From Streptomyces rapamycinicus NRRL 5491 (lineage in GTDB: Bacteria > Actinomycetota > Actinomycetes > Streptomycetales > Streptomycetaceae), in the NCBI RefSeq assembly GCF_024298965.1, contig NZ_CP085193.1:9920001-9984000 (forward strand): a stretch of 64,000 bases of DNA, read 5' to 3'. Shown here piece by piece: positions 1 to 8,904 of this stretch. The notes beneath the pieces were generated by a model, which was not told where the DNA came from, searched no databases, and saw only the letters and a program-made list of their open reading frames with translations. Position 1 is the stretch's first letter. Each line of letters opens with the position of its first letter. The translations under genes and the position numbers were made by a program.

Positions 1-1980
1 GCACGCCGCGTTCGGTCACCAGGTGCCGGGCGGCGATCCCCGCCAGCACACCTGAACCGCCCGTGATCAGGACCGTGCCATCCGGATCCCACGTCCTTTC
101 AGGCTCAGGCTCTTCGGCATGTGTGCGGGTCAGCCGTGGTACTTCGTACCGGCCGTCGCTGACCCGCAGCCGCGGCTCATCCAGTCCGACCGCCGCCGCC
201 AGCTGATCCTGGGTGAGGGCGTCGTCGCTTTCGACCAGGACGAACCGGCCGGGGTGTTCGGACTGGGCCGAGCGCATCAACCCCGACACCCCAGCAGCGG
301 CCAACCCGGTGCCGGTCCGCACCACCAGCGTGCTGTCGCTGAAGCGCTCCCCGCCAAGCCACTCCTGGAGTGTGTGGAGGACCTGAGCGGTCAGCTTTCG
401 TGTTTGCTCCAGCGGATCGTCGCTGTCGGGGAGTGCGGTGAAGACCGCCACCTCGGGTACCGGCACATCGCCGTCCGCCGCCAGGTCTTCAAACGCACCC
501 ACCGTCAGGCCGGTCTGCTGGGGGGTGGGGATTCCTGCCCAGGTCAGGGTGAGCAGGTCGTCGGTGCTGGTGGCCGGTTCGTATACGGGGACGGTGCGCA
601 GGGTGAGCGAGCGGGCGGTCAGGACGGGGAGGCCTGTGCTGTCGGTGGCCTCTGCCGACAGGGTGCCGTCATCGTGTGAGGTGAGGCGGACGCGCAGCTC
701 GCCGGGATTGCCGGCGTGCAGGGTCAGGCCCTGCCACACGGCGGGAGTCTCCTCGCCTACGGTGGTGAGCGCGGCGGCCATCAGGCCGGGATGAAGCACA
801 AACCTGGTGGCATCATGGGCATCGTCCAGGGCCACCTCGGCGAAGATGTCGCTGCCCAGGCGCCACACCGCCCGCAGTGAGGGTGCCGATGTCCCGACCG
901 GGACCGCACCGGCCGGCGGCCACACCCCACCGGCCTGCCAGCCGACCGCGGCAGCGGCCACACCCGTAGTGGTGGCCAGGGTTGCGGTGGCCAAGCAGGT
1001 CCAGGGCTCGCCGTCACCGTAACGGGCGTGGACACTGAGCCGGCGCCGACCGCCCTCATCCGGTTCGCCCACCCAGGTCTGTACCTCGACGGCGCCATCA
1101 TCGGGAAGCAGCAGCAACGCTTCCACACTCAGATCCTCAACCAGACCGCAGCCGACCTCGTCCGCCGCTGCCAGCGCCATCTCCACGAACACCGTCGCGG
1201 GCAGAACCGTCTGGTCCCGCAGCCACAGATCACCGCTCCGGGAAACCCGGGCAGTGAACAACACCCCACTGGCCTCGGCCAGCCGCACCACCGAACCCAG
1301 CAACGGATGACCACCCGCAGTCGCCCGGTCCGTGCCCTCAAGCCAGTACCGCTGGTGCTGGAAGGCGTACGTCGGAAGATCCAGCACCCGGGTTACCGGG
1401 ACATCACCCAGCACCGCGGACCACTCGACACTCACGCCGTTCACGTACAGGTGAGCCAGGGCACCGACAGCGGCCTGCGCCTCATGGTCACCGTGCAGCA
1501 TCGCGACACCGTCGACCAGGCGGGCCAGTGACCGGTCGGCACCCAGCTCGACGAACACCGCATCCTCGAACGAGGCCACCTGCTCGCCGAACCGGACCGT
1601 GTCCCGGACCTGCCGCACCCAGTACTCAGCGGTCATCACCTGATCACCAGCGGCCATGGCGACCTGCGGCGTCCGGTAGGTCAGGCCTTCAGCGACCGCC
1701 CGGAACTCCTCCAGCATCGGTTCCATACGGGCGGAATGGAACGCGTGACTGGTCGCCAGCCGCGTCCACTTCCCCAGCCCCTCCGCGGCCTGCAGCACGG
1801 CGGCCTCATCACCGGAGAGAACCACCGACGACGGGCCGTTGACCGCGGCGATCTCCACACCCTCACCCAGCACGGCCCGAGCCTCATCCTCCGAGACCGG
1901 GACAGCGACCATCACCCCACCCGCAGGCAGAGCCTGCATCAGACGAGCCCGCGCCGACACCAAAGTGCAGGCATCCTCCA
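1..1980 (-). repeat. Inverted near-copy, arm A (module 11 AT-DH-KR)
   Basis: Reverse complement matches 20558-22537 with coordinates summing to 22538 throughout, so there is no net indel. The first 59 bases checked are identical. A few substitutions occur, for example near 1509-1517. The match weakens at about 1990-2037, where module 11 instead carries a patch seen in module 9. Confidence 0.88.
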
Positions 1981-3787
1981 ACGACCACACCCCGGACACA
2001 TACGCAGCCGCAAGCTCACCCACCGAATGGCCGATCACCGCGTCCGGCCGTACACCCCACGATTCCAGCAACCCGAACAGAGCCACCTGCAAAGCGAACA
2101 GGGCCGGCTGGGCATAGCCGGTCTCATTCACATCGAGATCGGGCACATCCAGCAGATCCCACACCTGCTGATGGATCCGCGCGAAGACGGGAAACGCGGC
2201 GGCCAGTTCCTCACCCATACCAGCACGCTGCGACCCCTGACCCGGGAAGACGAACACCACCCGCGGATCAGACACCGCGGTACCGGAGACAGTGCCGTCA
2301 CCCAGCAGCACCCCACGGTGTTCGAACATCGACCGTGTCATCGCCAGTGTTGACGCGACAGCCCGCATATCCACCCCGGGCGACGCCGCCAGATACGCGC
2401 GCAGCCGGTCCTCGTGTGCGTTCAGGGCCGGTAGCGTCTTGGCGGAAATCACCAGAGGCACCGGCTCCGAGCCCATCACCGGCGCTTCTACGGGCTGGGC
2501 GGCGTCTTCAGCCTGCGTGGGGGGTGCGCTCTCCAGGATGACGTGGGCATTAGTGCCACTGACTCCAAAGGAGGACACGCCTGCCCGGCGCGGCCGGCCA
2601 ATCTCCGGCCACGGCTGGTTTTCCGTCACCAGCTCAACCGCACCCGCCGTCCAGTCCACATGCCGCGACGGCTCATCCACATGCAACGTACGCGGCACCA
2701 AAGCATGCCGCAGGGCCATCACCATCTTGATGACACCCGATACGCCAGCGGCGGCCTGGGTATGACCGATGTTTGATTTCAGCGATCCGAGCAGCAGGGG
2801 CTGTTCACGGTCCTGGCCGTAGGTGGCGATCACGGCTTGGGCTTCGATCGGGTCGCCCAGCGTCGTACCCGTGCCGTGGCCCTCGACCACGTCCACCTCG
2901 GCTGTGGTCAAACCGGCGTTGCTGAGCGCGGTCTGGATCACTCGCTGCTGGGAGGGGCCGTTCGGCGCGGTCAGGCCGTTGGACGCGCCGTCCTGGTTGA
3001 CCGCCGAACTGCGGACCACCGCCAGCACCTGGTGACCCTTGGCCTCAGCGTCCGACAAACGCTCCACCAGCAGCACACCGATGCCCTCGGAGAATCCGGC
3101 ACCGTCCGCACTGTCCGCGAAGGCTTTGCTGCGGCCGTCGGTGGCCAGGCCACGCTGCCGGGCGAATTCGGTGAAGACGTCCGGCGTGGCCATCACGGTG
3201 ACACCGCCGACCAGGGCCAGGGAACATTCCCCCTGCCGCAGGGCGTACCCCGCCTGATGCAACGCCACCAGCGACGAAGAACATGCGGTGTCCACCGTGA
3301 TGGCGGGGCCTTCGAGGCCGAAGAAGTACGACACCCGGCCGGAGAGCACGCTGGGACCGGATGTGGTGCCATAACCCTCAAGGTCAGCACCGGCACCGGC
3401 GCCGTAGCCGCCTGGGTAAGCGCCTATGAAGACGCCGGTGTCGCTGCCGCGAAGGGAACCGGGCTCGATCCCGGCCCGTTCGAACGCCTCCCAGGACACC
3501 TCCAGGACCAGTCGCTGCTGTGGATCCATCGCCAACGCCTCACGCGGGCTGATCCCGAAGAACGAGGCGTCGAAACCGCCTGCGGAGTCCAGGAAGCCAC
3601 CCTGCACGCAGTACGACTTCCCGGACGCGTCCGGATCAGGGTCGTACAGGTTCTCGACGTCCCAGCCACGGTCGGCGGGGAAGTCGGAAATCGCGTCCGT
3701 ACCCGACTCGACCAAGCGCCACAGATCCTCCGGCGACGACACCCCACCCGGCAGACGGCACGCCATACCCACAATCGCCAACGGCTC
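1..3787 (-). other. PKS module 11: KS-AT(malonyl)-DH(inactive)-KR (cut)
   Basis: The KS begins at 3787. The AT has the malonyl signature HAFH (1747-1736) and [14 protein letters not shown]. The DH-like region after the AT reads [15 protein letters not shown] where an active DH has HxxxGxxxxP, so it should not dehydrate. The KR nucleotide-binding loop GGSGVLAG lies at about 60-30 and the rest is outside the window. A malonyl extension with ketoreduction only would leave a hydroxyl on the carbon that becomes C16 in rapamycin. No ER is present. From about position 1 to 1980 the DNA is a near-copy of module 2 in inverted orientation. Confidence 0.88.
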
Positions 3788-3886
3788 GGTGTTGGCGGCG
3801 GCAAGTGCTTCCAGTTTGGCGCGGGTGGTGTGCAACTCCGCAGTCGCCCAGCGAAGATATTCGACCACTTTGTCTTGCTCAGGCAT
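1..3886 (-). CDS. rapC: Modular type I polyketide synthase, rapC-like (module 11, partial, runs off left edge)
   Basis: Type I PKS subunit expected to perform late chain extension in a rapamycin-type assembly line. The frame is open from the ATG at 3886 to the window edge (1295 codons). This start is chosen because AAGGAG (3900-3895) lies 8 nt upstream. Residues 1-33 (begins [20 protein letters not shown]) form a charged helical N-terminal docking segment, which should pair with the C-terminus of the rapB-like protein. A KS starts near residue 34 ([23 protein letters not shown]). A malonyl-type AT follows (GQGSQ, GHSVGE, HAFH at 1747-1736), then a DH region lacking the catalytic His motif, then a KR whose NADPH-binding loop lies within the last ~100 bases. 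It follows the NRPS by 4 nt and is probably cotranscribed and translationally coupled. Rapamycin RapC has four modules, so about three more should lie to the left. The symbol rests on architecture and context. Confidence 0.93.
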   Translation of the reverse strand, partial: MPEQDKVVEYLRWATAELHTTRAKLEALAAANTEPLAIVGMACRLPGGVSSPEDLWRLVESGTDAISDFPADRGWDVENLYDPDPDASGKSYCVQGGFLDSAGGFDASFFGISPREALAMDPQQRLVLEVSWEAFERAGIEPGSLRGSDTGVFIGAYPGGYGAGAGADLEGYGTTSGPSVLSGRVSYFFGLEGPAITVDTACSSSLVALHQAGYALRQGECSLALVGGVTVMATPDVFTEFARQRGLATDGRSKAFADSADGAGFSEGIGVLLVERLSDAEAKGHQVLAVVRSSAVNQDGASNGLTAPNGPSQQRVIQTALSNAGLTTAEVDVVEGHGTGTTLGDPIEAQAVIATYGQDREQPLLLGSLKSNIGHTQAAAGVSGVIKMVMALRHALVPRTLHVDEPSRHVDWTAGAVELVTENQPWPEIGRPRRAGVSSFGVSGTNAHVILESAPPTQAEDAAQPVEAPVMGSEPVPLVISAKTLPALNAHEDRLRAYLAASPGVDMRAVASTLAMTRSMFEHRGVLLGDGTVSGTAVSDPRVVFVFPGQGSQRAGMGEELAAAFPVFARIHQQVWDLLDVPDLDVNETGYAQPALFALQVALFGLLESWGVRPDAVIGHSVGELAAAYVSGVWSLEDACTLVSARARLMQALPAGGVMVAVPVSEDEARAVLGEGVEIAAVNGPSSVVLSGDEAAVLQAAEGLGKWTRLATSHAFHSARMEPMLEEFRAVAEGLTYRTPQVAMAAGDQVMTAEYWVRQVRDTVRFGEQVASFEDAVFVELGADRSLARLVDGVAMLHGDHEAQAAVGALAHLYVNGVSVEWSAVLGDVPVTRVLDLPTYAFQHQRYWLEGTDRATAGGHPLLGSVVRLAEASGVLFTARVSRSGDLWLRDQTVLPATVFVEMALAAADEVGCGLVEDLSVEALLLLPDDGAVEVQTWVGEPDEGGRRRLSVHARYGDGEPWTCLATATLATTTGVAAAAVGWQAGGVWPPAGAVPVGTSAPSLRAVWRLGSDIFAEVALDDAHDATRFVLHPGLMAAALTTVGEETPAVWQGLTLHAGNPGELRVRLTSHDDGTLSAEATDSTGLPVLTARSLTLRTVPVYEPATSTDDLLTLTWAGIPTPQQTGLTVGAFEDLAADGDVPVPEVAVFTALPDSDDPLEQTRKLTAQVLHTLQEWLGGERFSDSTLVVRTGTGLAAAGVSGLMRSAQSEHPGRFVLVESDDALTQDQLAAAVGLDEPRLRVSDGRYEVPRLTRTHAEEPEPERTWDPDGTVLITGGSGVLAGIAARHLVTERGV

Positions 3887-3890
3887 GGCG

Positions 3891-6800
3891 CTATCTCCTT
3901 GCGTGGCCGTTTGCTGCGTATGCCTTGGATACGCGTACGGAGGGGGTGGCAGAGACAACGTGCAACGTCGACTCGACCGAGGAAAGCAGACTCTGAATTC
4001 TCGCGGGGTCGAATAGGGATCCGTCGAATACGACAGTTCCGTGCAGGGCGCTGTCATCGTCGAAGAGCCAGATGGCGAGTTCGCCGTTCCCGACCCCCAG
4101 ATCGGCCTCGACCATGCCGAAGCGCTCGATGGTGGTGCCAGGCAGGACGAGATCCGAGGTCAGCGAGCTGATCAGCTGGAACTGCACGAGCGGCGGGGGG
4201 AGTTCGGATGCCGTGGCCGTGGCCGTGGCCGTGGCCGTGGCCGTGGCCGTGGCCTGTATCGCCGCATAGGGGAGGTCCTGGTGCGCGTGAGCACCCAGGA
4301 CCGCGGTCTGGACGCGTCGCAGGACCTCGCGGAACGTCGGATCGTCGGAGAGATCGACACGGAGGGCGGCAACCTTGGCGAAGAAGCCGATCAGGTGGTC
4401 GATCTCGGGTCGGCCACGATTGGCGAAAGGGGTTGCCACCAGAATGTCGTCCAGGCCTGACAACCCGGCTGCGGCCAGCGTGAAGGCTCCGAGCATGGTT
4501 TCGTAAAGGGTCACGCCCTCTGCCTGCGCGAGCCTCCGCGCTGCGGCTGTCGCATCCGGGGAAACCGTCCACTCGAGGGATTTCCCGATCGGATCCGCAA
4601 GCTTTCGCGGCCTGTCGGTGGGCAGTTCCAGTGCGACAGCGCCCTTGAGGTGCTCTCGCCAGTAGGCGTCGTGTTCCTCGCGGATGGACCCGGACAGGGC
4701 CTCGTGCTCCCAGCGGGCGAAGTCCGAATATGTCGTGCCGACTTCCGTCAGTCCCGCGACGGGACCGCCGGCCAATTCGGCGTACAGCGCGGACAGCTCG
4801 CGTACCAGAACGTCGAAGGACCAGCCGTCGCCCGCGATGTGGTGCAACATCAGGATGAGGATGTGGTCGTCTTGCTCCAGCCGCAGCAGAACGGCGCGGA
4901 GCAGAATACCGTCGACCAGGTCGAAGGGACGTTCAAGTTCGTTCTTGGCGATCTCTGCCGCCGCCGCTTCACGGTCGGTCGTGTCTTTCCCGGTCACCTC
5001 GATGAACTCGGCCCTCACCGGCGCGGGCTCGCGGACGATCTGCACGAAGCCGTCGCCGTCGTCGCGGAAGCCTGTTCGCAGTGGCTCGTGACGCGCGACG
5101 ATCCGGGTCAGAGCGGTGTCGAGTACGGTGCGGTCGATCTCCCCGCGCAGCCGGAATCCGTACGGGCAGACGGGAAATGCGCCCAGGTCGAGCAGCGAAT
5201 CACTGATCCCGAGCAGCTGCTGCTGGGCCAGCGAGATCGGTGCGGGCGTGGTCCGCGGCGATGGCGCGAGCACGGGCATGTCCCGCGACGACATCGACCC
5301 GATGGCCTGGGCGAGCAAGGCGGGAGTCCGGACGTCGAACAGCGTACGAAGCGGTAGATCGCAGCCCAGCTCGGCACGGATACGCGAGACGGCGCGGGAG
5401 GCGAGCAGCGAGTGGCCGCCGAGAGCGAAGAAATCGTCGTGCACGCCGACGGTTTGCACCTCGAGCACGTCAGCGTAGATCCCGCAAACCGTGGATTCGG
5501 TCGCGTTGCGCGGGGAGACTGGCGAGGTGGGGGCCGGTGACCAGCTTTCCGGGGCGGGGAGCGCACGCCGGTCGGTCTTTCCGCTCGTCGTCAGCGGCAG
5601 CTTGTCCAGGACGATGAACGCGGACGGGACCATGTAAGAGGGGAGCCGCGCCTCGACATGACCGCGCAATTCGACGGCGAGGTCCCCGGCATCCGAGTGG
5701 GGCACCACGTAGGCGACCAGCCGTTTGTCGCCGCGGTCGTCTTCTCGGACGGTCACCGCGGCCTGAGTTATGGCCGCGTGTTCGGACAGGGCCGTCTCGA
5801 TCTCGCCGAGTTCGATCCGGATGCCCCGGATCTTGACCTGGTCGTCGATTCTCCCGAGAAACTCGAGATTTCCGTCCGGCAGCCGCCGGGCCAGGTCACC
5901 GGAGAGGTACATCCTCGGCTCCGAGCCGGTACCTTCGGTGATGAATCGCTGCCGGGTCAGTTCGGGCCGGGCCAGGTAGCCGCGGGCCAGACCGATCCCC
6001 GATATGCAGACCTGCGCCGCTACGCCGTCGGGTACGGGACGAAGCGCGTCGTCGAGAAGGTGGATGCGCGTGTTGTCGATCGGCTTCCCGATAGGGGTCG
6101 TGGCCGGCCAGGCGGAGACGTCCTCGGGCAGTGTGTAGCCCGTGACGAGTTGGCTCTCCGCCGGGCCATAGTGGTTGTGCACCCGCAGATGCGGGCGGTG
6201 CAGGCACACCTCTCGCAACTTGCCGTCCAGCACGAGCGCCTCGCCGCCCTGGCAGAGGTGACGCAATGTCGACAAGCCCGTGCCCTGCGGGTCGACGTGC
6301 TCGACCAGCGCGCGCAGCACCGTGGTGGGTGCGTAGATGCGCGTGATACGGCTGTCGTCGATCCATTGTGCGAGTCGCGCGGGGTCCAGCCGTATGTCGT
6401 CGGGGGGAATGACAAGCGTGCCCCCGAGCAGCGCGGAGAAGATTTCCTGAACCGAGTAGTCGAAGGTCGCGGTGATGAACTGGGCGGTGCGACTGGCCGG
6501 TTCGCGACCCATCGTGCGTTCCTGCCACAGCAGCAGGTTGACGACGCAGATGCCGGGCATGAGCACGGCCTTGGGACGGCCCGTGGAACCGGAGGTGTAA
6601 ATCGCATAGGCCAGGCTGTTGCGGTCGGTCGTCACATCGGGCGGGCTTGCGGGCTGATTCTCGAGGCCGGGGTCGTCCGGGAGAATGATGTCGCGGACAT
6701 CGGGGAACCGAGTCCGGTACGTCTCCTGAGCGATGACCGTGGATATGCTGGAATCGTCCAACACGAAACGGGTGCGCTCGATGGGATGCTCGGGGTCGAT

Positions 6801-8519
6801 GGGCACATAGGCCGCGCCGGCTTTGAGAATGCCGAGCATGCCCACGATCATATCGGCGCCTCGGTCGACGCAAAGACCGACTAGTTCGCCGGGGCGAACG
6901 CCTTTGTGTCGCAGCAGATGCGCCATCTTATTGGCCCGCCCACCGAGTTCGGCATAGGTGAGTGTGACCCGTTCGTCGACGACGGCGATCGCGTCGGGGT
7001 TTCTTGCTGCCGCGTCCGCCAGCAATTCCGGCAGCGAATCGAACGGCAAGTCTCGGTCTGTTTCGTTCGCTTCGACCGTCGGCAGGTCGGTACCGATCTC
7101 CGGCGCGAGTGAAATCTGCGAGATCGGAACGTCCGGGTTGTCGAGTACGCTGCGCAGGACGAGAGTGAACTGATCCAGCATTCGTTCTATACGAGGCCCG
7201 TCGAAGAGCGCTCGGCTGTACCAGACCTCGCCCGTCAGCCTGTCCCCGGCGGGATCCTCGTAGACATGGAACTCCAGATCCATGCGGGTGAAGAACTGGT
7301 TCATATCGAACGGCTCGACCGCGATTCCCGGCAGCGTAAACGTGTTCGACGCCAGCGGCATGAGCTGGAAGAGCACCTGCACGACCGGGTTCACCGACAG
7401 GTCGCGCTGCGGTGCGACCTTCTCGACGAGGAGGTCGAACGGCAGCTCGGCGTTCGCGAACGCGCCCATGGCGTTCGTACGGGTCCGCAGGAGGAGCTCG
7501 CGGAAGGTCGGATCACCTGACAGATCGCCGCGCAGCACCACCGTGTTCACGAACATGCCGATCAGCCCCTCCACCTCCGCGTGATTGCGGTTGGCGATCG
7601 GGGTGCCGACCAGGACGTCATCGGTGCGCGCGTAGTGGGACAGCACCACCTGGAAGGCGGCCAGCAGCGACATGAACAGCGTGGTGCCCGTCGACCGGCT
7701 CAGTTCTTTGGCCGCGGTCACCAATTCCGTCGGCGGGCACCAGGCCACCGTGCCCGCGTCCGAACTGCCGACCGGCGGTCGTGGCCGGTCGGCCGGCAAT
7801 CCCAGCACCATCGGGGCGTCCCGCAGGTTCTCCTGCCAGTAGTCCAGCCGCTTTTGCAGCTTGGTGCCCGACAACGCCTTGCGTTCCCACTGGGCGAAGT
7901 CCGCGTACTGCGACGGGAGTGCGGGCAGATCGGCCTCCGCACCGCGAAGCAGCGCCGCGTACTGCGCCGAGAGCTCCATCCGCAGGATGGCCAGCGACCA
8001 GCCGTCGCCCGCGATGTGATGCACCGTGAGCGCCAGCACGTGGTCATCGTCGGCGAGTCGTACCAACAACGCTCTCATCACAGGACCGGCGTGCAGGTCG
8101 AACGGCTCGGCCGTCTCCCGCCGGACCAACGCTCTGGCGTGGTCCTCGTCCCGGGCGTCCAGTTCGCGCAGGCGCACGACATCCGCGGGCTGGATCCGCT
8201 GGAGCGGCTCGCCGTCCTCCGCGTCGAATACGGTCCGAAGCGCCTCGTGGCGGCTTGCGACGAGGCCGAGAGCGCGCCTGAGGATCACGGTGTCCAGGGC
8301 GCCCCGCAGCCGCTGCACGAGCGGCAGATTATAGGAATTGCTGTCGGGTGCGAGCTGCTGCATGAGCCATAGACGTTGCTGCGAGAAAGACGCCGGAAGT
8401 GGCCCGTTCCGATCGGCGCGACTGATGCCGCGCTCGTCAAGTCTGCGACGCTGACGCTGCGTCCGCGAAACAGCGAAAGCCGGTTTGAGCGGCCTTGGGC
8501 GGGGACTGTCGGAAGCCAT
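3891..8519 (-). CDS. rapP: Nonribosomal peptide synthetase C-A-PCP-C, pipecolate-incorporating type (rapP-like)
   Basis: A 1542-residue NRPS. Condensation domain 1 spans about 41-470 (HHIAGDG at 167-173). The adenylation domain spans about 490-985 ([10 protein letters not shown] at 641-650, [11 protein letters not shown] near 889, SGK near 979-981). The PCP spans about 1005-1075 with carrier Ser1037 in LGGHS. A terminal condensation domain spans about 1090-1515 (HHIAGDG at 1226-1232). There is no thioesterase. By established knowledge RapP/FkbP have this order and size: they activate pipecolate, acylate it with the finished polyketide, and the last C domain is thought to close the macrolactone. 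Aligning the A domain by eye to GrsA gives the pocket code D-Y-Q-Y-C-G-H-L-V-K. I cannot assign this without a database, though Gln at the third position also occurs in proline/pipecolate-type codes. The start is chosen for AGGAG 6 nt upstream. An (ACGGCC) repeat encodes an Ala-Thr tract at 1423-1437. Confidence 0.95.
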   Translation of the reverse strand: MASDSPRPRPLKPAFAVSRTQRQRRRLDERGISRADRNGPLPASFSQQRLWLMQQLAPDSNSYNLPLVQRLRGALDTVILRRALGLVASRHEALRTVFDAEDGEPLQRIQPADVVRLRELDARDEDHARALVRRETAEPFDLHAGPVMRALLVRLADDDHVLALTVHHIAGDGWSLAILRMELSAQYAALLRGAEADLPALPSQYADFAQWERKALSGTKLQKRLDYWQENLRDAPMVLGLPADRPRPPVGSSDAGTVAWCPPTELVTAAKELSRSTGTTLFMSLLAAFQVVLSHYARTDDVLVGTPIANRNHAEVEGLIGMFVNTVVLRGDLSGDPTFRELLLRTRTNAMGAFANAELPFDLLVEKVAPQRDLSVNPVVQVLFQLMPLASNTFTLPGIAVEPFDMNQFFTRMDLEFHVYEDPAGDRLTGEVWYSRALFDGPRIERMLDQFTLVLRSVLDNPDVPISQISLAPEIGTDLPTVEANETDRDLPFDSLPELLADAAARNPDAIAVVDERVTLTYAELGGRANKMAHLLRHKGVRPGELVGLCVDRGADMIVGMLGILKAGAAYVPIDPEHPIERTRFVLDDSSISTVIAQETYRTRFPDVRDIILPDDPGLENQPASPPDVTTDRNSLAYAIYTSGSTGRPKAVLMPGICVVNLLLWQERTMGREPASRTAQFITATFDYSVQEIFSALLGGTLVIPPDDIRLDPARLAQWIDDSRITRIYAPTTVLRALVEHVDPQGTGLSTLRHLCQGGEALVLDGKLREVCLHRPHLRVHNHYGPAESQLVTGYTLPEDVSAWPATTPIGKPIDNTRIHLLDDALRPVPDGVAAQVCISGIGLARGYLARPELTRQRFITEGTGSEPRMYLSGDLARRLPDGNLEFLGRIDDQVKIRGIRIELGEIETALSEHAAITQAAVTVREDDRGDKRLVAYVVPHSDAGDLAVELRGHVEARLPSYMVPSAFIVLDKLPLTTSGKTDRRALPAPESWSPAPTSPVSPRNATESTVCGIYADVLEVQTVGVHDDFFALGGHSLLASRAVSRIRAELGCDLPLRTLFDVRTPALLAQAIGSMSSRDMPVLAPSPRTTPAPISLAQQQLLGISDSLLDLGAFPVCPYGFRLRGEIDRTVLDTALTRIVARHEPLRTGFRDDGDGFVQIVREPAPVRAEFIEVTGKDTTDREAAAAEIAKNELERPFDLVDGILLRAVLLRLEQDDHILILMLHHIAGDGWSFDVLVRELSALYAELAGGPVAGLTEVGTTYSDFARWEHEALSGSIREEHDAYWREHLKGAVALELPTDRPRKLADPIGKSLEWTVSPDATAAARRLAQAEGVTLYETMLGAFTLAAAGLSGLDDILVATPFANRGRPEIDHLIGFFAKVAALRVDLSDDPTFREVLRRVQTAVLGAHAHQDLPYAAIQATATATATATATATASELPPPLVQFQLISSLTSDLVLPGTTIERFGMVEADLGVGNGELAIWLFDDDSALHGTVVFDGSLFDPARIQSLLSSVESTLHVVSATPSVRVSKAYAANGHARR
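3895..3900 (-). promoter_or_regulatory. Ribosome binding site for the rapC-like PKS; coupling to the NRPS stop
   Basis: AAGGAG read 3900-3895 sits 8 nt upstream of the PKS ATG (3886). It lies at the very end of the NRPS reading frame, whose TAG stop is 3893-3891. Only 4 nt separate stop and start, so ribosomes finishing the NRPS can reinitiate directly. Confidence 0.8.
4210..4254 (-). repeat. Hexanucleotide tandem repeat (CGTGGC on +, about 7.5 copies) in the NRPS terminal C domain
   Basis: Period-6 perfect repeat of 45 nt. On the coding strand it alternates ACG and GCC codons, giving Ala-(Thr-Ala)7 at residues 1423-1437. It lies just after DLPYAAIQ in the terminal C domain. In C domain 1 the matching stretch is the non-repetitive [14 protein letters not shown]. 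Gain or loss of units keeps frame, so replication slippage would change tract length by Thr-Ala pairs without inactivating the gene. Confidence 0.95.
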
Positions 8520-8525
8520 TCACCT

Positions 8526-8530
8526 CTCCT
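8526..8530 (-). promoter_or_regulatory. Ribosome binding site of the NRPS gene
   Basis: AGGAG read 8530-8526, 6 nt upstream of the ATG at 8519-8517. It supports this start for the NRPS. Confidence 0.75.
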
Positions 8531-8636
8531 GGAAAGGCGTTCGTTATCTGCGGTCGGAGACGGCCTTCCCAAACAAATCCAATGGAGGGTTTCCGGGTCC
8601 TCCCGGTGACCTATGTGCACCTTCTTGTGGCACGGC

Positions 8637-8711
8637 TGGACTGCGGTGTAATGGATGGCCCGAAGGGCCGAGCATGCCTTGATCCAAGAAGACACCTCAG
8701 GCCGCAGTCCA
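8637..8711. repeat. Inverted repeat TGGACTGCGG / CCGCAGTCCA in the divergent promoter
   Basis: Perfect 10-bp arms at 8637-8646 and 8702-8711, separated by 55 nt. The interval contains a second palindrome, GGCCC-GAA-GGGCC (8657-8669). In DNA the arms could be paired operator sites; in RNA they could close a long stem. CTTCTTG (8621-8627) and CAAGAAG (8685-8691) form a third pair that interleaves with this one, so both cannot nest in a single hairpin. Confidence 0.7.
8657..8669. repeat. Palindrome GGCCC-GAA-GGGCC
   Basis: Perfect 5-bp arms with a 3-nt centre inside the loop of the larger 8637-8711 inverted repeat. It could be a short hairpin in a transcript or a small operator. There is no T-run after it on either strand, so it is unlikely to be an intrinsic terminator. 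Confidence 0.5.
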
Positions 8712-8715
8712 CGCA

Positions 8716-8773
8716 ACCCCCTAGACGTCCTGCCTGCTGAATCGTGCGCAGAAGGGTGATCAACATAGGGGGT
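8716..8773. promoter_or_regulatory. Inverted G-rich boxes ACCCCCTA / TAGGGGGT, candidate regulator sites
   Basis: Perfect 8-bp arms at 8716-8723 and 8766-8773, with centres 50 bp apart. The right copy extends into GGGGGTGGAGGGG (8768-8780). That resembles the G-rich MalT-type box (GGGGA[T/G]GAGG) recognised by the family to which LAL activators belong. The placement between two divergent starts suits a shared activator. The binding protein is inferred, not shown. Confidence 0.45.
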
Positions 8774-8783
8774 GGAGGGGTAT

Positions 8784-8796
8784 GGAGAACTTCTCC
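8784..8796. promoter_or_regulatory. Palindrome GGAGAA-C-TTCTCC
   Basis: Perfect 6-bp arms around a single central base, 4 nt to the right of the G-rich box. Its size suits a small dimeric repressor or activator half-site pair. No regulator can be named. Confidence 0.4.
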
Positions 8797-8891
8797 GCGA
8801 GACTGCTATCGTTCGGATGGGATTGTCGGTGGTGCGTCGCTGGTGGCTGATTGCAGTCGGTTTAGAGTTATCAGAAACACCGTACTTTGCC

Positions 8892-8897
8892 GGAAGG
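8892..8897 (+). promoter_or_regulatory. Ribosome binding site that decides the rapA-like start
   Basis: GGAAGG lies 7 nt before the ATG at 8905. The in-frame TTG at 8887 would put this Shine-Dalgarno inside the coding sequence and leave no ribosome site of its own, so ATG 8905 is preferred. Confidence 0.75.
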
Positions 8898-8904
8898 TGT
8901 ATTA

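Larger units (their letters stand above)
8520..8904. promoter_or_regulatory. Divergent intergenic region between the NRPS/PKS and PKS transcription units
   Basis: 385 bp with no convincing gene, separating the minus-strand NRPS start from the plus-strand PKS start. It must hold promoters for both giant operons. It is more AT-rich near the plus-strand start and contains at least four inverted repeats, listed separately. I could not pick -10/-35 pairs with confidence on either strand. In rapamycin producers a LuxR-family LAL activator (RapH) and an AraC-type activator (RapG) control the cluster; whether they act here cannot be told from sequence alone. Confidence 0.8.

Noticed and set aside
119..1531. 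Plus-strand open frames at the left edge
   Set aside because: They lie antisense to module 11 and are duplicated antisense to module 2, so they are by-products of the PKS repeat.
4210..4254. Short tandem repeat as a CRISPR, origin iteron or regulatory array
   Set aside because: It lies within a coding frame, its unit is 6 nt without spacers, and it encodes a simple Ala-Thr tract.
3891..5260. Epimerase reading of the last NRPS domain (C-A-PCP-E)
   Set aside because: The motif is [10 protein letters not shown], as in C domain 1, not the E-type HHxxVDxxSW, and L-pipecolate would need no epimerisation in this pathway.
8657..8669. GGCCC-GAA-GGGCC as an intrinsic terminator
   Set aside because: No T-run follows on either strand, and it sits in a divergent promoter region where no transcript should end.
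8887..8904. TTG at 8887 as the start of the rapA-like gene (six extra residues)
   Set aside because: It lacks its own ribosome site, and GGAAGG (8892-8897) is correctly spaced for ATG 8905.
8520..8904. Small genes in the intergenic region (short open frames on both strands)
   Set aside because: They are short, overlap the operator-like repeats, lack ribosome sites and have no recognisable product.
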